Positions 23,977 to 32,448 of a stretch of DNA of 64,000 nt are shown here, one piece after another. The position numbers and the translations under genes were made by a program. Every line of letters begins with the position of its first letter. The first letter of the stretch is position 1. This DNA is from Streptomyces sp. AM 4-1-1 (lineage in GTDB: Bacteria; Actinomycetota; Actinomycetes; Streptomycetales; Streptomycetaceae): NCBI RefSeq assembly GCF_029167625.1, contig NZ_CP119145.1, positions 4,278,001-4,342,000 on the forward strand. Direction: 5' to 3'. A model generated the notes under the pieces. The model saw only the letters and a program-made list of their open reading frames with translations. It searched no databases and was not told the DNA's origin.

Positions 23977-26367
23977 ATGGCAACGGCATCCGGTCCTTCA
24001 CCCCACCCCGCAGGACCGCGGTCGTCCCCGGACACCCCTGGTGTGTCCCCCGGACCGCCCCCGGCCGAATGGAACGACACCAGCCGTCCCTTCGAGGACA
24101 GCGTTTCCATGGTCGACCTGGTCGAGCGCCAGGTGCACCGGGCACCCGACAACCCCGCCGTCCGGCTGGCGGGCGGAAAGTCCATGTCCTACCGGGAGTT
24201 GTGGACCGACGCCGGTCTGCTCGCCGGATACCTCCGGAGCCGTGGAGTGGGACGGGGGCAGTACGTGGGCGTCCTCGTCGAGAACTCCTACACCTCGGTG
24301 GTCGCCGTACTGGGCGCGCTGCGCGCCGGCGCGGCCTACGTGCCGCTGGACGTCCGGTGGCCGGCGTCCCGAGTGGCCAAGCCCATCGAGCAGTTGGGCA
24401 TCGAGTGGATCGTCACCGGGGAACGCTGGGCCCGGCAGGCGGAGGAAGCCGCGGGCATCGCCGGTGTCACGACGCGTCTGGTGTGCGCGGACCCGAACAC
24501 CGGGACCGCGGAACCGCTCGACGAGGAGGCCATCGGCCTGCTCTGGGACGCGATCGCCGAGGACCCGGACCTCGCCCGCGCCTCCGGCTTCAACCACAAC
24601 CCGGCGGACCAGGTCACCGACGCCGAGATCCGGGCGTACGTGGAGCACGTCCGCGACCTCGTCCTGGCGGACCGGCCGTCCCCGCGTGTCGTCGAGGTCG
24701 GCTGCGGTGCCGGGCTCGTCGCGAGCGCGCTGAAGGGCCGGGTCGCCTCCTACACCGGCCTGGACATCTCGGAGGTCGCGCTGCGGCGCGCGGAACGCGA
24801 ACTCGGCGAGGACACCCGGCTGGTGCACGCCACCGCCGGCCAACTGGGCGCGGTCGTGGCACCCGCCGGCGCCGATGTCGTCCTGATGGCCAGCGTGGTC
24901 CAGTTCTTCCCCGGCTACGAGTACCTGCGGAGCGTCCTCAAGGACGCGCTCGTCGCGCTCGTGCCCGGCGGGGCCGTCGTACTGGCGGACGTCGTGGAAC
25001 CCACCGACGGGCCGGACGCCGGACATCTGACCCTGTCCTCCTCCTGGTTCGAAGGACTCGGCGACGCACTCGGTCTCCCGGTCGAGGTGGAGATCCACCG
25101 CCGCTCGGGCGAGCGGTGGAACGCCGCGCTGCGGGACCGGTACGACGTCGTGCTGCGCCGGGGCACGGGCGAACCCACGCGTCCGAGCCCGGTGGTCAGC
25201 ACCTGGCGGGACGTCGAGGGCGCGCGCCGACTGCCGCTGCCCGGCGGGCCGGTCGCCGACGACATCGCGTACGTCATCTTCACCTCCGGCTCCACCGGGG
25301 TCCCGAAGGGTGTCACGGTGCGTCACCGCAGCGCGGTGAACATCATCCAGTGGGTCAACAACCGCTACTCGGTGGGGGCCGACGACTGCCTGCTCTGGGT
25401 CACCGCGCTGACCTTCGACCTCTCCGTGTACGACCTCCTGGGCACCCTCGCCGCGGGGGCCTGCCTGCGCGTCGTCACCCCGGACGAACTCACCGACCCG
25501 GAACTGCTCATGGAGATCATGCTCAAGGAGCCGATCACCTTCTGGGACTCGGCCCCGGCGGCGCTGAGCCTGGTGATGTCGGTCGCCGAGGAGCCGGCCG
25601 CCGGGGCCGCTCCGCCGAGCCTGCGGCTCGTCTTCCTCAGCGGCGACTGGGTGCCGCTGACCCTTCCGGACCGGGTCCGCCACCACTTCCCCCGGGCCCG
25701 GTTCGTCGCCCTGGGCGGAGCGACCGAGGCGACGATCTGGTCGAACTACTTCGAGGTCGAGGAGATCGACCCGGCCTGGGCGAGCGTCCCCTACGGCCGG
25801 CCGATCGACAACGCCCGCTACTACGTCCTGGACGAGGCCCGGCAGGTGTGCCCGATCGGCGTGGAGGGCGACCTGTACATCGCGGGGGTGGCGGTGGCCG
25901 ACGGCTACGCTGGAGACCCCGAGCTGTCGGCGGCCAAGTTCCTGCCGGACACGGTCGACGGCGGTCCCGGTGAACGCATGTACGCCACCGGCGACCGCGC
26001 CAGATGGACGGAGGGCGGACACCTCGAATTCCTCGGACGGCAGGACGACCAGGTCAAGATCCGGGGCTACCGCATCGAGTTGGGCGAGATCATGGCGGCG
26101 CTGCGCCAGGTCCCCGGCGTCGTCGACTGCGCCGTCACCACGGTGGCGGGAGCCACCGGACCGGAGCTGGTGGCCGCCGCCGCGACCGGGGACAACGAGC
26201 GGGGACTGACGAGTCTGTCGGTGCGCCGCGTGCTCGCCGGGCTGCTCCCCAGCTACATGGTCCCGGAGCATGTGCTGCTCATGCCCGCCCTGCCCGTGGG
26301 CCCCACCGGAAAGGTCGACCGCAAGGCCCTGGCCGCGGCGGCTCCCCGCTGCGAGCGGGACACCTGA
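23977..26367 (+). CDS. stand-alone NRPS adenylation domain interrupted by a methyltransferase (TioN-like)
   Basis: A 796-residue A-M-A protein with no carrier or condensation domain. The adenylation fold begins at SMSYRELWTDAG. Between motifs A2 and A3 a SAM methyltransferase of about 200 residues is inserted (VVEVGCGAGLVASALKG from about 239). The adenylation domain then resumes at FTSGSTGVPKG (about 435) and ends with PTGKVDRKAL (Lys779). The specificity residues read by eye are D-L-Y-D-F-S-L-I-W-K, close to the cysteine code D-L-Y-N-L-S-L-I-W-K. The same insertion site and substrate occur in TioN of thiocoraline biosynthesis, which activates and S-methylates cysteine. ATG 23977 has CGGAGG seven bases upstream. 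It should load S-methylcysteine onto a free carrier protein. Such A domains often need an MbtH-like partner, none of which is visible in this window. Confidence 0.88.
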   Translation: MATASGPSPHPAGPRSSPDTPGVSPGPPPAEWNDTSRPFEDSVSMVDLVERQVHRAPDNPAVRLAGGKSMSYRELWTDAGLLAGYLRSRGVGRGQYVGVLVENSYTSVVAVLGALRAGAAYVPLDVRWPASRVAKPIEQLGIEWIVTGERWARQAEEAAGIAGVTTRLVCADPNTGTAEPLDEEAIGLLWDAIAEDPDLARASGFNHNPADQVTDAEIRAYVEHVRDLVLADRPSPRVVEVGCGAGLVASALKGRVASYTGLDISEVALRRAERELGEDTRLVHATAGQLGAVVAPAGADVVLMASVVQFFPGYEYLRSVLKDALVALVPGGAVVLADVVEPTDGPDAGHLTLSSSWFEGLGDALGLPVEVEIHRRSGERWNAALRDRYDVVLRRGTGEPTRPSPVVSTWRDVEGARRLPLPGGPVADDIAYVIFTSGSTGVPKGVTVRHRSAVNIIQWVNNRYSVGADDCLLWVTALTFDLSVYDLLGTLAAGACLRVVTPDELTDPELLMEIMLKEPITFWDSAPAALSLVMSVAEEPAAGAAPPSLRLVFLSGDWVPLTLPDRVRHHFPRARFVALGGATEATIWSNYFEVEEIDPAWASVPYGRPIDNARYYVLDEARQVCPIGVEGDLYIAGVAVADGYAGDPELSAAKFLPDTVDGGPGERMYATGDRARWTEGGHLEFLGRQDDQVKIRGYRIELGEIMAALRQVPGVVDCAVTTVAGATGPELVAAAATGDNERGLTSLSVRRVLAGLLPSYMVPEHVLLMPALPVGPTGKVDRKALAAAAPRCERDT

Positions 26368-26374
26368 GAGCCGT

Positions 26375-26440
26375 CCGGAGAGCCGTCCCGGGGGGAACGG
26401 CTCTCCGGAAGCGGACCGGCCGCGGGAAATCCGCGGCCGG
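26375..26440. terminator. two tandem hairpins between convergent genes
   Basis: Hairpin 1 pairs CCGGAGAGCCGT (26375-26386) with 26397-26408. Hairpin 2 pairs CCGGCCGCGG (26416-26425) with 26431-26440 around GAAAT. Both stems are perfect. They lie between the rightward adenylation gene and the leftward peptidase gene and should stop transcription from both sides, marking the end of biosynthetic region 1. Confidence 0.75.
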
Positions 26441-26480
26441 ACCGAGGAGTTCGGTCACCGGACGGACCGACGCCGTGTTC

Positions 26481-27440
26481 TCAGGAGCTCAGCCGCGTCA
26501 CGACGTACGCCATGGCGTCGCTGTTGAGGTCGAGGGCCTTCTTGTTGATGTTCGCGGGGGTGTCGCAGGCGAGGTGGTAACACTTGTCCATGGCCTCGTC
26601 GGCGGTGCCGCCCCACTTCCGCACCTGCGCGGCGGTCTTGATCTCGGCCGAGCCGGTGAAGGTGCCGCCGACACGGATGCCCTTGGCGCGGAAGGACTCG
26701 TGGTCACTGCGCCCGTCGAGCGCCGTCGCCGGCTCGGTGTCGATGCCCTTGCGCCGGAAGAAGTCCTTGAACAGGCCCTCGATCTCGGCGTCCTGGTCGT
26801 AGACGAAGTACCCCGGGTTGGGCGAGGCGATCATGTCGAAGTTCACGTAGGCGCTGATCCTGCCGCGTTCTGCCGGGGTGAGGTGGTCGACGTAGTACGT
26901 CGAGCCGATGAAGGTTTCCTCCTCCGTGCCCCACCAGGCGAAACGCAGATGCTTGTTCGGTTTGATCTCGCCCTTGGACACGGCGAGCGCGGTTTCGAGG
27001 ACGGCGGCGACGGCACTTCCGTTGTCGTTGATGCCGGGGCTGGTGTCCACCGAGTCCAGGTGCGCTCCGACCATCAGGGTCTCGCCGTGCCGGTTGCCGC
27101 CCTTCGGCCAGTCGGCGAGAAGGTTGTAGCTCTTCTTTCCGCCGAACTCGAACTCCTGGACCGAGGTCTTGAAGCCGGCCCTGTCCAGAATGCCCTTGAC
27201 GTAGTCGAGGGACTGCTGGTATCCGGCACTTCCGTGCGCCCGGTGGCCGCCGTTCCTGTCGGCGATTTTCTGCAGTGCGTAGAGATGCTTCTGCACAGCC
27301 TTGACGGAAATGTCCGGGGCGGCCTTGTGCGTCCTGTGCGTATGAGGCGCGGAAGCCTGGGCCCCGGTGGTGAGGGAGAGGACTAAACCGGCGGCGGCGC
27401 AGGTCGCGAGAGTCGTGCGCAGGGCATTGCTGGACTTCAA
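26481..27440 (-). CDS. secreted M28 family zinc aminopeptidase
   Basis: A 319-residue exported metallopeptidase similar to the Streptomyces griseus aminopeptidase. A signal peptide is clear: basic start LKSSNALRTT, hydrophobic core CAAAGLVLSLTTG and an Ala-x-Ala cleavage site near AQASA. Zinc ligands are in VGAHLDS (His), GINDNGS (Asp), GTEEE (Glu), VNFDMI (Asp) and CYHLACDT (His), the full M28 set. TTG 27440 has GGAGG five bases upstream; the longer frame to 27503 adds a non-signal-like leader. It is a single-gene unit on the minus strand, convergent with region 1, and is probably a housekeeping secreted enzyme rather than part of the pathway. Confidence 0.9.
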   Translation of the reverse strand: MKSSNALRTTLATCAAAGLVLSLTTGAQASAPHTHRTHKAAPDISVKAVQKHLYALQKIADRNGGHRAHGSAGYQQSLDYVKGILDRAGFKTSVQEFEFGGKKSYNLLADWPKGGNRHGETLMVGAHLDSVDTSPGINDNGSAVAAVLETALAVSKGEIKPNKHLRFAWWGTEEETFIGSTYYVDHLTPAERGRISAYVNFDMIASPNPGYFVYDQDAEIEGLFKDFFRRKGIDTEPATALDGRSDHESFRAKGIRVGGTFTGSAEIKTAAQVRKWGGTADEAMDKCYHLACDTPANINKKALDLNSDAMAYVVTRLSS

Positions 27441-28023
27441 GGAAACCTCCGTTGTGGAAACAAACTCCTCGCCAGGAGGAGTTGGATCACTGAGAAGCCT
27501 CACATGAAATGTGATGTGTGGTCAACGCATTCGGGTAATCCGGGTTCCGTGAATTCGAAGTGGCGTTCCCGTTTGCGGACCGGTTGATTCCGATTGCGCG
27601 GAGGTATTGAATCCGGTGCGTGCCGAATTCCTCACGCGCTTTCCGTGGGGGCGGGAGGGTCGTGGCGGCCGGACGCGGCGTCCGCGCGTCGACGACCTGT
27701 GCTCGGCCGTGCGGAGGGGCGGCCCGTGGGGTACCCGCCACCGTTCGAGCCCGGTCAAGGGTTGACGGCGCGGCCCAGCGGTGGGCGCTGACGGCCCGCC
27801 TGACCCTCATTCGCCGCGAATCTGGCTCGTTCGACCGGATCGAACAACGGTTCCAGTGCGTCATGGGAGCCATCGAACCGCGTCGGCCACATGCGCACGG
27901 AAACACACTGAGGAGGGTGCCGGACGGTCGGAGTGAGTCTCGGGTGTCAGGCACCGGCGCGATCGGCGTCGGTGGTGACCGACGCCGTCGGGCGACGTAC
28001 GGATTCAGGCGCTCAGCGGCCCG
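27441..28023. other. intergenic region without a recognisable gene
   Basis: About 580 bases upstream of the peptidase gene. On the minus strand a possible -35 TTGACC (27520-27525 on the plus strand) lies about 80 bases before the peptidase start, beside a short inverted repeat CACATGAAATGTG (27501-27513). Open frames here have Arg/Ala-rich, unstructured translations and no ribosome binding sites, so I see no gene. Confidence 0.4.
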
Positions 28024-28215
28024 TCACTCTTCGCGGTAGGAGCGCTCAAACGGCTGATACTCCGGAAACTCCTGGTCGGGCTCGGGGTCCTTGTTCCGAA
28101 CCGTCGACCCGCCGGCGAGCTCCCGCTGTAGAGCCTCGAAGTCCGTCACGGACGTGGAGTACTTGAGTTCCCGGGCGACCTTCGCCTGCTTGGCGCGCGC
28201 GCGACCACGACCCAT
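28024..28215 (-). CDS. DUF3073 family small basic protein
   Basis: A 63-residue protein starting MGRGRARAKQAKVARELKYS, the conserved basic head of DUF3073, followed by an acidic tail. ATG 28215 has AGGAGA at good spacing; a GTG two codons upstream is less likely. Function is unknown. As I recall it, the usual gene lies next to purM and bldC in Streptomyces; no such neighbours are present here, so this may be a second copy or the locus may be rearranged. Confidence 0.8.
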   Translation of the reverse strand: MGRGRARAKQAKVARELKYSTSVTDFEALQRELAGGSTVRNKDPEPDQEFPEYQPFERSYREE

Positions 28216-28973
28216 AGCCACATCTCCTGGGAGGTAGGAGCGGCGCTACCCGCTCGTGGCGGCCCGCTCGTCTTTACGTCACCCGTCAAATGCTACCATG
28301 TGTACACCGGCTCTTTTGCGCCGAGCAGTGGATCGCCGGAGGTCTCCCGAAACCGGCTCACAGCGCCCCGCTCACCCGCCTGACCTGCGAATCCACCGCT
28401 GAACCGGGCGAGCGGGAACCGAGGACGGTCTCCCTGGCGCGTCCAGTGCTCCGTCCGGCTCGCTCCCGGGTCGCGGGCCTCCGGTGCCGGCCACGGTCGC
28501 ACGCGCGGGCCCCCGGCCGCTGATCCCGGTTCCAGCTTCCGGCCCAGCCCTCAGGGCGTACGGCGGATGCGAATTCTCCGGCAGCTCGACCGTTCGCCCG
28601 GTTCCGCCGTAAAACCTTCACGGGCTCCGGTGCACAGGCTTCGCCCCGCCCTCTCCGTCCCCCGTGCAATTCCGCCGAAAGACGCGCACCGGAAAACCTG
28701 AATTCACATCGGCCGCCCTCCACATGTGGGCGGCCGTCCACATCTGGGTAAGGAACGGGACGAGTGAAGGTGCGGACGGGTGGAGGAGGGTCGTTCGCGC
28801 TCTGTCCGGGCCGGAAGCGTTACTGGTTCCCCGTGCGTATTGTGTCCGTCGGTCATTGGGGCGTGGCCGTGTGCGTGTCGCGCCGGTTCCGGATTCTCTG
28901 ACCAATCTCTGCCGACGCGACCGAGCGGCGGCGACCTCGCCCAGGGCGGACCGCCGCGGGAATGGAGACCGAT
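28216..28973. other. intergenic region with two CCACATNTGGG sites
   Basis: About 760 bases between DUF3073 and the thioesterase gene contain no convincing gene. Two copies of CCACATNTGGG occur 18 bases apart at 28720-28730 and 28738-28748, roughly 230 bases before the thioesterase start; they could be a regulator site. The segment 28262-28310 is AT-richer and probably holds the DUF3073 promoter. Confidence 0.35.
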
Positions 28974-29723
28974 ATGGAGAGCCGGTGGCTCAAACGGTTC
29001 GAGCGCACATCCCCGAGCGGGGTGCGACTGCTCTGCTTCCCGCACGCGGGCGGCGCCGCCAGCGCCTATCTGTCGCTGTCCGGCGCGCTGGCCCCTGACG
29101 TCGATGTGCGCGCCGTCCAGTACCCGGGGCGCCAGGACCGCCATCGGGAACCGCCCGTCGAGTCGATCATCGGGCTCGCCCATCACATCGCGGACGAGGT
29201 GGTGAGCGCTCTCGGCACCGAGCGGCCCTACGCGTTCTTCGGGCACAGCATGGGTGCGGCGATCGCGTACGAGACGGCCCGACGGCTGGAGGAGATGTCG
29301 GTGCCCGCGCCCGTGCGGCTCTTCCTGTCCGGGCGCGGGCGTCCCACCGTGGTGCCGCCCCCCAGCGACCGGATCGTCGGCGACCCGGCCCTGATCGCCG
29401 AGATGGGCCGCCTCGGTGGGGCCGGACTCCTGCTGGAGGAACCGGAGTTGCTGGAGATGGTGATGCCCGCCGTGCGTGCGGACTACCTGGCCCTTCGTAC
29501 GTACACCTGGTGCCCGGGGCCACCGCTGCACATCCCGTTCACCGTGCTGGTCGGGGACGACGACCCGGTCGTCACCCCGGACCGGGCGGCCGACTGGCTG
29601 GAGGAGTCCGCGCTGCCGGGCGAATGCCATGTCTTTCCGGTGGGGCACTTCTATCTGGACGAGTACGCGGACGAGGTGGCCGCGGTGATCAGGAAGGCGC
29701 TCGGCGGCGTGCGCACCGGATGA
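28974..29723 (+). CDS. type II thioesterase (alpha/beta hydrolase)
   Basis: A 249-residue editing thioesterase with LLCFPHAGGAASAYLSLS, the nucleophile motif FFGHSMGAAIAYE (Ser92), the acid region VGDDDPV and HVFPVGHFYLDEY with the catalytic histidine. The ATG at 28974 has GGAG six bases upstream; an ATG four codons earlier lacks a proper site. It differs clearly from the thioesterase at 8845, so this is not a duplicate. It lies between the two biosynthetic regions and could serve the dimodular NRPS further right. Confidence 0.9.
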   Translation: MESRWLKRFERTSPSGVRLLCFPHAGGAASAYLSLSGALAPDVDVRAVQYPGRQDRHREPPVESIIGLAHHIADEVVSALGTERPYAFFGHSMGAAIAYETARRLEEMSVPAPVRLFLSGRGRPTVVPPPSDRIVGDPALIAEMGRLGGAGLLLEEPELLEMVMPAVRADYLALRTYTWCPGPPLHIPFTVLVGDDDPVVTPDRAADWLEESALPGECHVFPVGHFYLDEYADEVAAVIRKALGGVRTG

Positions 29724-29953
29724 GACGCACCCCGGCGGCCGGCCGGTCCACGCCCGCGCCGCCCGCCGGGGTGCGGAACCGGACGGCCCGAACGGTCCGC
29801 CCTTCGGCGTCCGGGGGGTGTGGTCTGCCTTGAATTCGACTTGTGGCAGAAAAGCGCCGGGTGCTTAATGAGGCTCCACCTCGACACGATCCGTACCTCC
29901 GGCGCGCTGCGAAATGGGCGACGCGCTCTCACCGTTCCTTACCAGGGGGAAGC

Positions 29954-30643
29954 ATGGAAGCAACCGGGCCACCGACACCGCCGCAGCCGCCGACACCGCC
30001 CCCGTCGTCCCCTCCGCCGCAGCGGGCCTCGCAGCCGGCGGGGCCGTCGCTGCCGCAGAGCCCACCGGGGGCGCCTCCCGCCCCCCGCTTCGGGATGCCG
30101 ACCTCGCTCGATCTCACCGTCACCAAAAGGCTGTTGTGGGTGGGAGGGGCGGTCTACCCGCTCCAGAACGTCGCCCGGGTCTACACCTTCGTACTCCACC
30201 CCCGGCGGGCGGAGGCGGTGCGCCGGTTCCTGAAACGGGCGGCGCTGACGCTCATCGTCGCGATGGCGTTCACGCTGTTCGGGGCGATCGCCGACTTCCT
30301 CTCGCGGGAGGACTCCGGCTTCGACGGCTTCATCACGTTCACCTGGATCGCCGCCGTGGGCGGCCTGATCTACTTCTTCGCGGACATGCTCGCCGTGGTG
30401 ACCGCCTCCTCGCACTTCGTCATGGCCGTCGAGTCGAACGGCCTGTCGACCGCGTTGGTCACCGGGCAGCCCGAGCAGCTGAACCAGCTCGTCCACCGGA
30501 TCGCGCACGCGATAGAGAACCCGGAGACCGAACTCCAGGTGCGGGTGGAACGGTTGACGATCAGCAACCCCAGCAACTACTACTTCGGCGACGCCGTGAA
30601 CATGTACGGCGGCTCCGGCAACGTGGGGATGGCGAACTCATGA
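29954..30643 (+). CDS. DUF6232-like membrane protein with C-terminal Gly/Asn motif
   Basis: A 229-residue protein with a Pro/Ser-rich disordered N-terminus (1-47), a beta-rich segment SLDLTVTKRLLWVGGAVYPL, two membrane helices (about 97-112 and 125-150) and a cytoplasmic helical tail. It resembles the DUF6232 family of Streptomyces, whose function is unknown. The last 20 residues (YYFGDAVNMYGGSGNVGMAN) carry a motif repeated at the start of the next protein, whose start codon overlaps this stop (ATGA). ATG 29954 has AGGGGGA upstream. The pairing suggests the two proteins touch through this motif. Confidence 0.6.
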   Translation: MEATGPPTPPQPPTPPPSSPPPQRASQPAGPSLPQSPPGAPPAPRFGMPTSLDLTVTKRLLWVGGAVYPLQNVARVYTFVLHPRRAEAVRRFLKRAALTLIVAMAFTLFGAIADFLSREDSGFDGFITFTWIAAVGGLIYFFADMLAVVTASSHFVMAVESNGLSTALVTGQPEQLNQLVHRIAHAIENPETELQVRVERLTISNPSNYYFGDAVNMYGGSGNVGMANS

Positions 30644-30993
30644 GCGGGGACAACTACTACGGCAGAGTCGTCAACATGCACGGCGGTACGTGCAACATCG
30701 GCATGGTCAACGGCGGCTCCGCGCAGACCGGTTCCTCGTCGGCGGACCCCGCCCTGCGTGCTGCGATCGTGGAACTGACGGCGCTGCTGCGGCAGTTGCA
30801 GACGCAGGTGCCCCCGGCATCGGCACGGTGCATCCAGGACTCCCTCCCGGCCATCACGGCCGACCCGGCCGTTCCCCCGGAGGAGCGGCACCGGGCACTG
30901 ATGGCCGTCGCGGGCATCGCCGCCACCGTGGGCGCGGTCGGCCGGCCGGTCGCCGACGCGGTCCGCTCCCTGATCGAGCTCATCGGGGCCTGA
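30640..30993 (+). CDS. small protein sharing the Gly/Asn motif with the upstream membrane protein
   Basis: A 117-residue protein coupled by ATGA to the gene before it. Its first 25 residues (DNYYGRVVNMHGGTCNIGMV) align with the C-terminal motif of that protein. A Ser/Ala/Thr linker and a helical domain (about 37-116, LRAAIVELTALLRQL onward) follow. I recognise no family for the helical part. The architecture of a short assembly motif plus helical adaptor resembles proteins that polymerise or recruit partners, but this is inference. Confidence 0.6.
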   Translation: MSGDNYYGRVVNMHGGTCNIGMVNGGSAQTGSSSADPALRAAIVELTALLRQLQTQVPPASARCIQDSLPAITADPAVPPEERHRALMAVAGIAATVGAVGRPVADAVRSLIELIGA

Positions 30994-31118
30994 GGCGGGC
31001 CGCGGGGCCCCGCGATCCCGCGCTGGTCCTCGGCGGCGCGCTCCCGCACCGCTTGCCCGAGCGGGGGCGGCGTGGTCGCTCTACGGTGGGGTGAGCGTGG
31101 TCCACAGGGAGAGAGCGG

Positions 31119-32393
31119 ATGAGCGGCGATCCTCGGGAAGAGCGGGAGGCCCTGCGCCGGGCATTGGCGAGGTCCCGGCTCGTGACCGAGACCGGTGCCG
31201 CGCTCAGCAGCGGTCTGGACGGGGAGGAGAGCCTGCGCAGACTCGCCCATCTGGTCGTTCCGCGGATGGGCGACGCCTGTGTGGTGGACATCGCGGAGAA
31301 CGGCGGGGTGCGCCGGCTCCGGGTCGCCCAGGTCACCACCGACGGGTCCGCTTCGCACGCGCTGTCGGTGACCGAGCACCCGAGGCCGGAGTTCACCTCC
31401 TCCGTGCTCGGCCGGGTGCTGGACGGGGCGGGGCCACAGCTCGTCGAGGACGTGACGGCGGCCGACGAACCGGCGGCGCAGCGGCGGCTGTACGAGGAGA
31501 CGGGCGCCGTACGGGCGCTCGTCGTACCGCTGCGGGTCCGGCGGGACGTGATGGGGGCGCTCACCTTCCTGCGCACGGCGTCGGCCCCGGAGTTCAGCGA
31601 GGAGGAGGTGGCGCTGGGCGCGGAGCTGGCGCACCGGGCCGCGCTGACGTTGGACAACGCCCGGCTCTATCTGCTGCAACAGCGCACGGCCGAGGCGATG
31701 CAGCGCTCGCTGCTGCCGGTCCTCCCGGACGCCCGGACGACGGGGCTGGGGGAGCTGGCCGCGCGGTACGTACCCGCCCGTGAGTACGCCCAGGTCGGTG
31801 GTGACTGGTACGACGCCTTCCAGCTCCCGGACGGGTCGATGATGCTCGCGATCGGGGACGTCGTGGGCCATGACCTGCCGGCCGCGGTGCGGATGTCGCA
31901 GCTACGGAACATGGTGCGCGCCCTGGCGTACGACGGTGAGGACACGCCGGCCGGGGTGATGAGCCGGACGGACCGGGTCGTGCAGGGCCTCACGGACATC
32001 GAGCTGGTCACCGCGATGGTCGGCCGGGTGTGCGGGGGCGCCGCGTGCGAGTTCCGGTGGGCCAACGCCGGGCACCCGCCGCCGTTGCTGATCCACCCGG
32101 ACGGTACGACCGGACTGCTGGAGCACGAACCCGATGTGGCGCTGGGCGTGGACCTCGGCGTTCCCCGGACCGACCGGCTGGACGTCCTGCCCTCGGGGTC
32201 GACGCTGCTGCTCTACACCGACGGTCTGGTGGAGCGGCCGGGCGAGGACATCGGCCGGGGATTCGTCCGGCTCCGTCAGCAGGCGGGTCCGCTCGCCGGG
32301 GAACCCCTTGAGGTGTTCTTCGACGAGATCCTGGCCCGCATGCTGAGCGAGCACCGGGACGACGTGGCGCTGCTCGCCCTCCGGGTGCGCTGA
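31119..32393 (+). CDS. GAF-domain PP2C (SpoIIE-type) serine/threonine phosphatase
   Basis: A 424-residue cytoplasmic signalling phosphatase. A GAF sensor domain (about 20-190) is followed by a connecting helix (NARLYLLQQRTAEAMQRSLLP) and a SpoIIE/RsbU-like phosphatase domain (about 200-424) with metal-site motifs VGGDWYDAF, IGDVVGHDLPAA, NAGHPPPLL and LYTDGLVERPGEDI. Such enzymes dephosphorylate STAS-domain anti-sigma antagonists and so release sigma factors. No histidine-kinase-like anti-sigma domain is attached. A possible partner, the STAS protein, is encoded about 19 kb away. GGGAGAGAGCGG precedes ATG 31119. Confidence 0.92.
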   Translation: MSGDPREEREALRRALARSRLVTETGAALSSGLDGEESLRRLAHLVVPRMGDACVVDIAENGGVRRLRVAQVTTDGSASHALSVTEHPRPEFTSSVLGRVLDGAGPQLVEDVTAADEPAAQRRLYEETGAVRALVVPLRVRRDVMGALTFLRTASAPEFSEEEVALGAELAHRAALTLDNARLYLLQQRTAEAMQRSLLPVLPDARTTGLGELAARYVPAREYAQVGGDWYDAFQLPDGSMMLAIGDVVGHDLPAAVRMSQLRNMVRALAYDGEDTPAGVMSRTDRVVQGLTDIELVTAMVGRVCGGAACEFRWANAGHPPPLLIHPDGTTGLLEHEPDVALGVDLGVPRTDRLDVLPSGSTLLLYTDGLVERPGEDIGRGFVRLRQQAGPLAGEPLEVFFDEILARMLSEHRDDVALLALRVR

Positions 32394-32448
32394 CGCCGGA
32401 GCCGGTACGTGCCGTCCGAGGGCGCGGGGGCGTACGTGCCGTGGGCGC

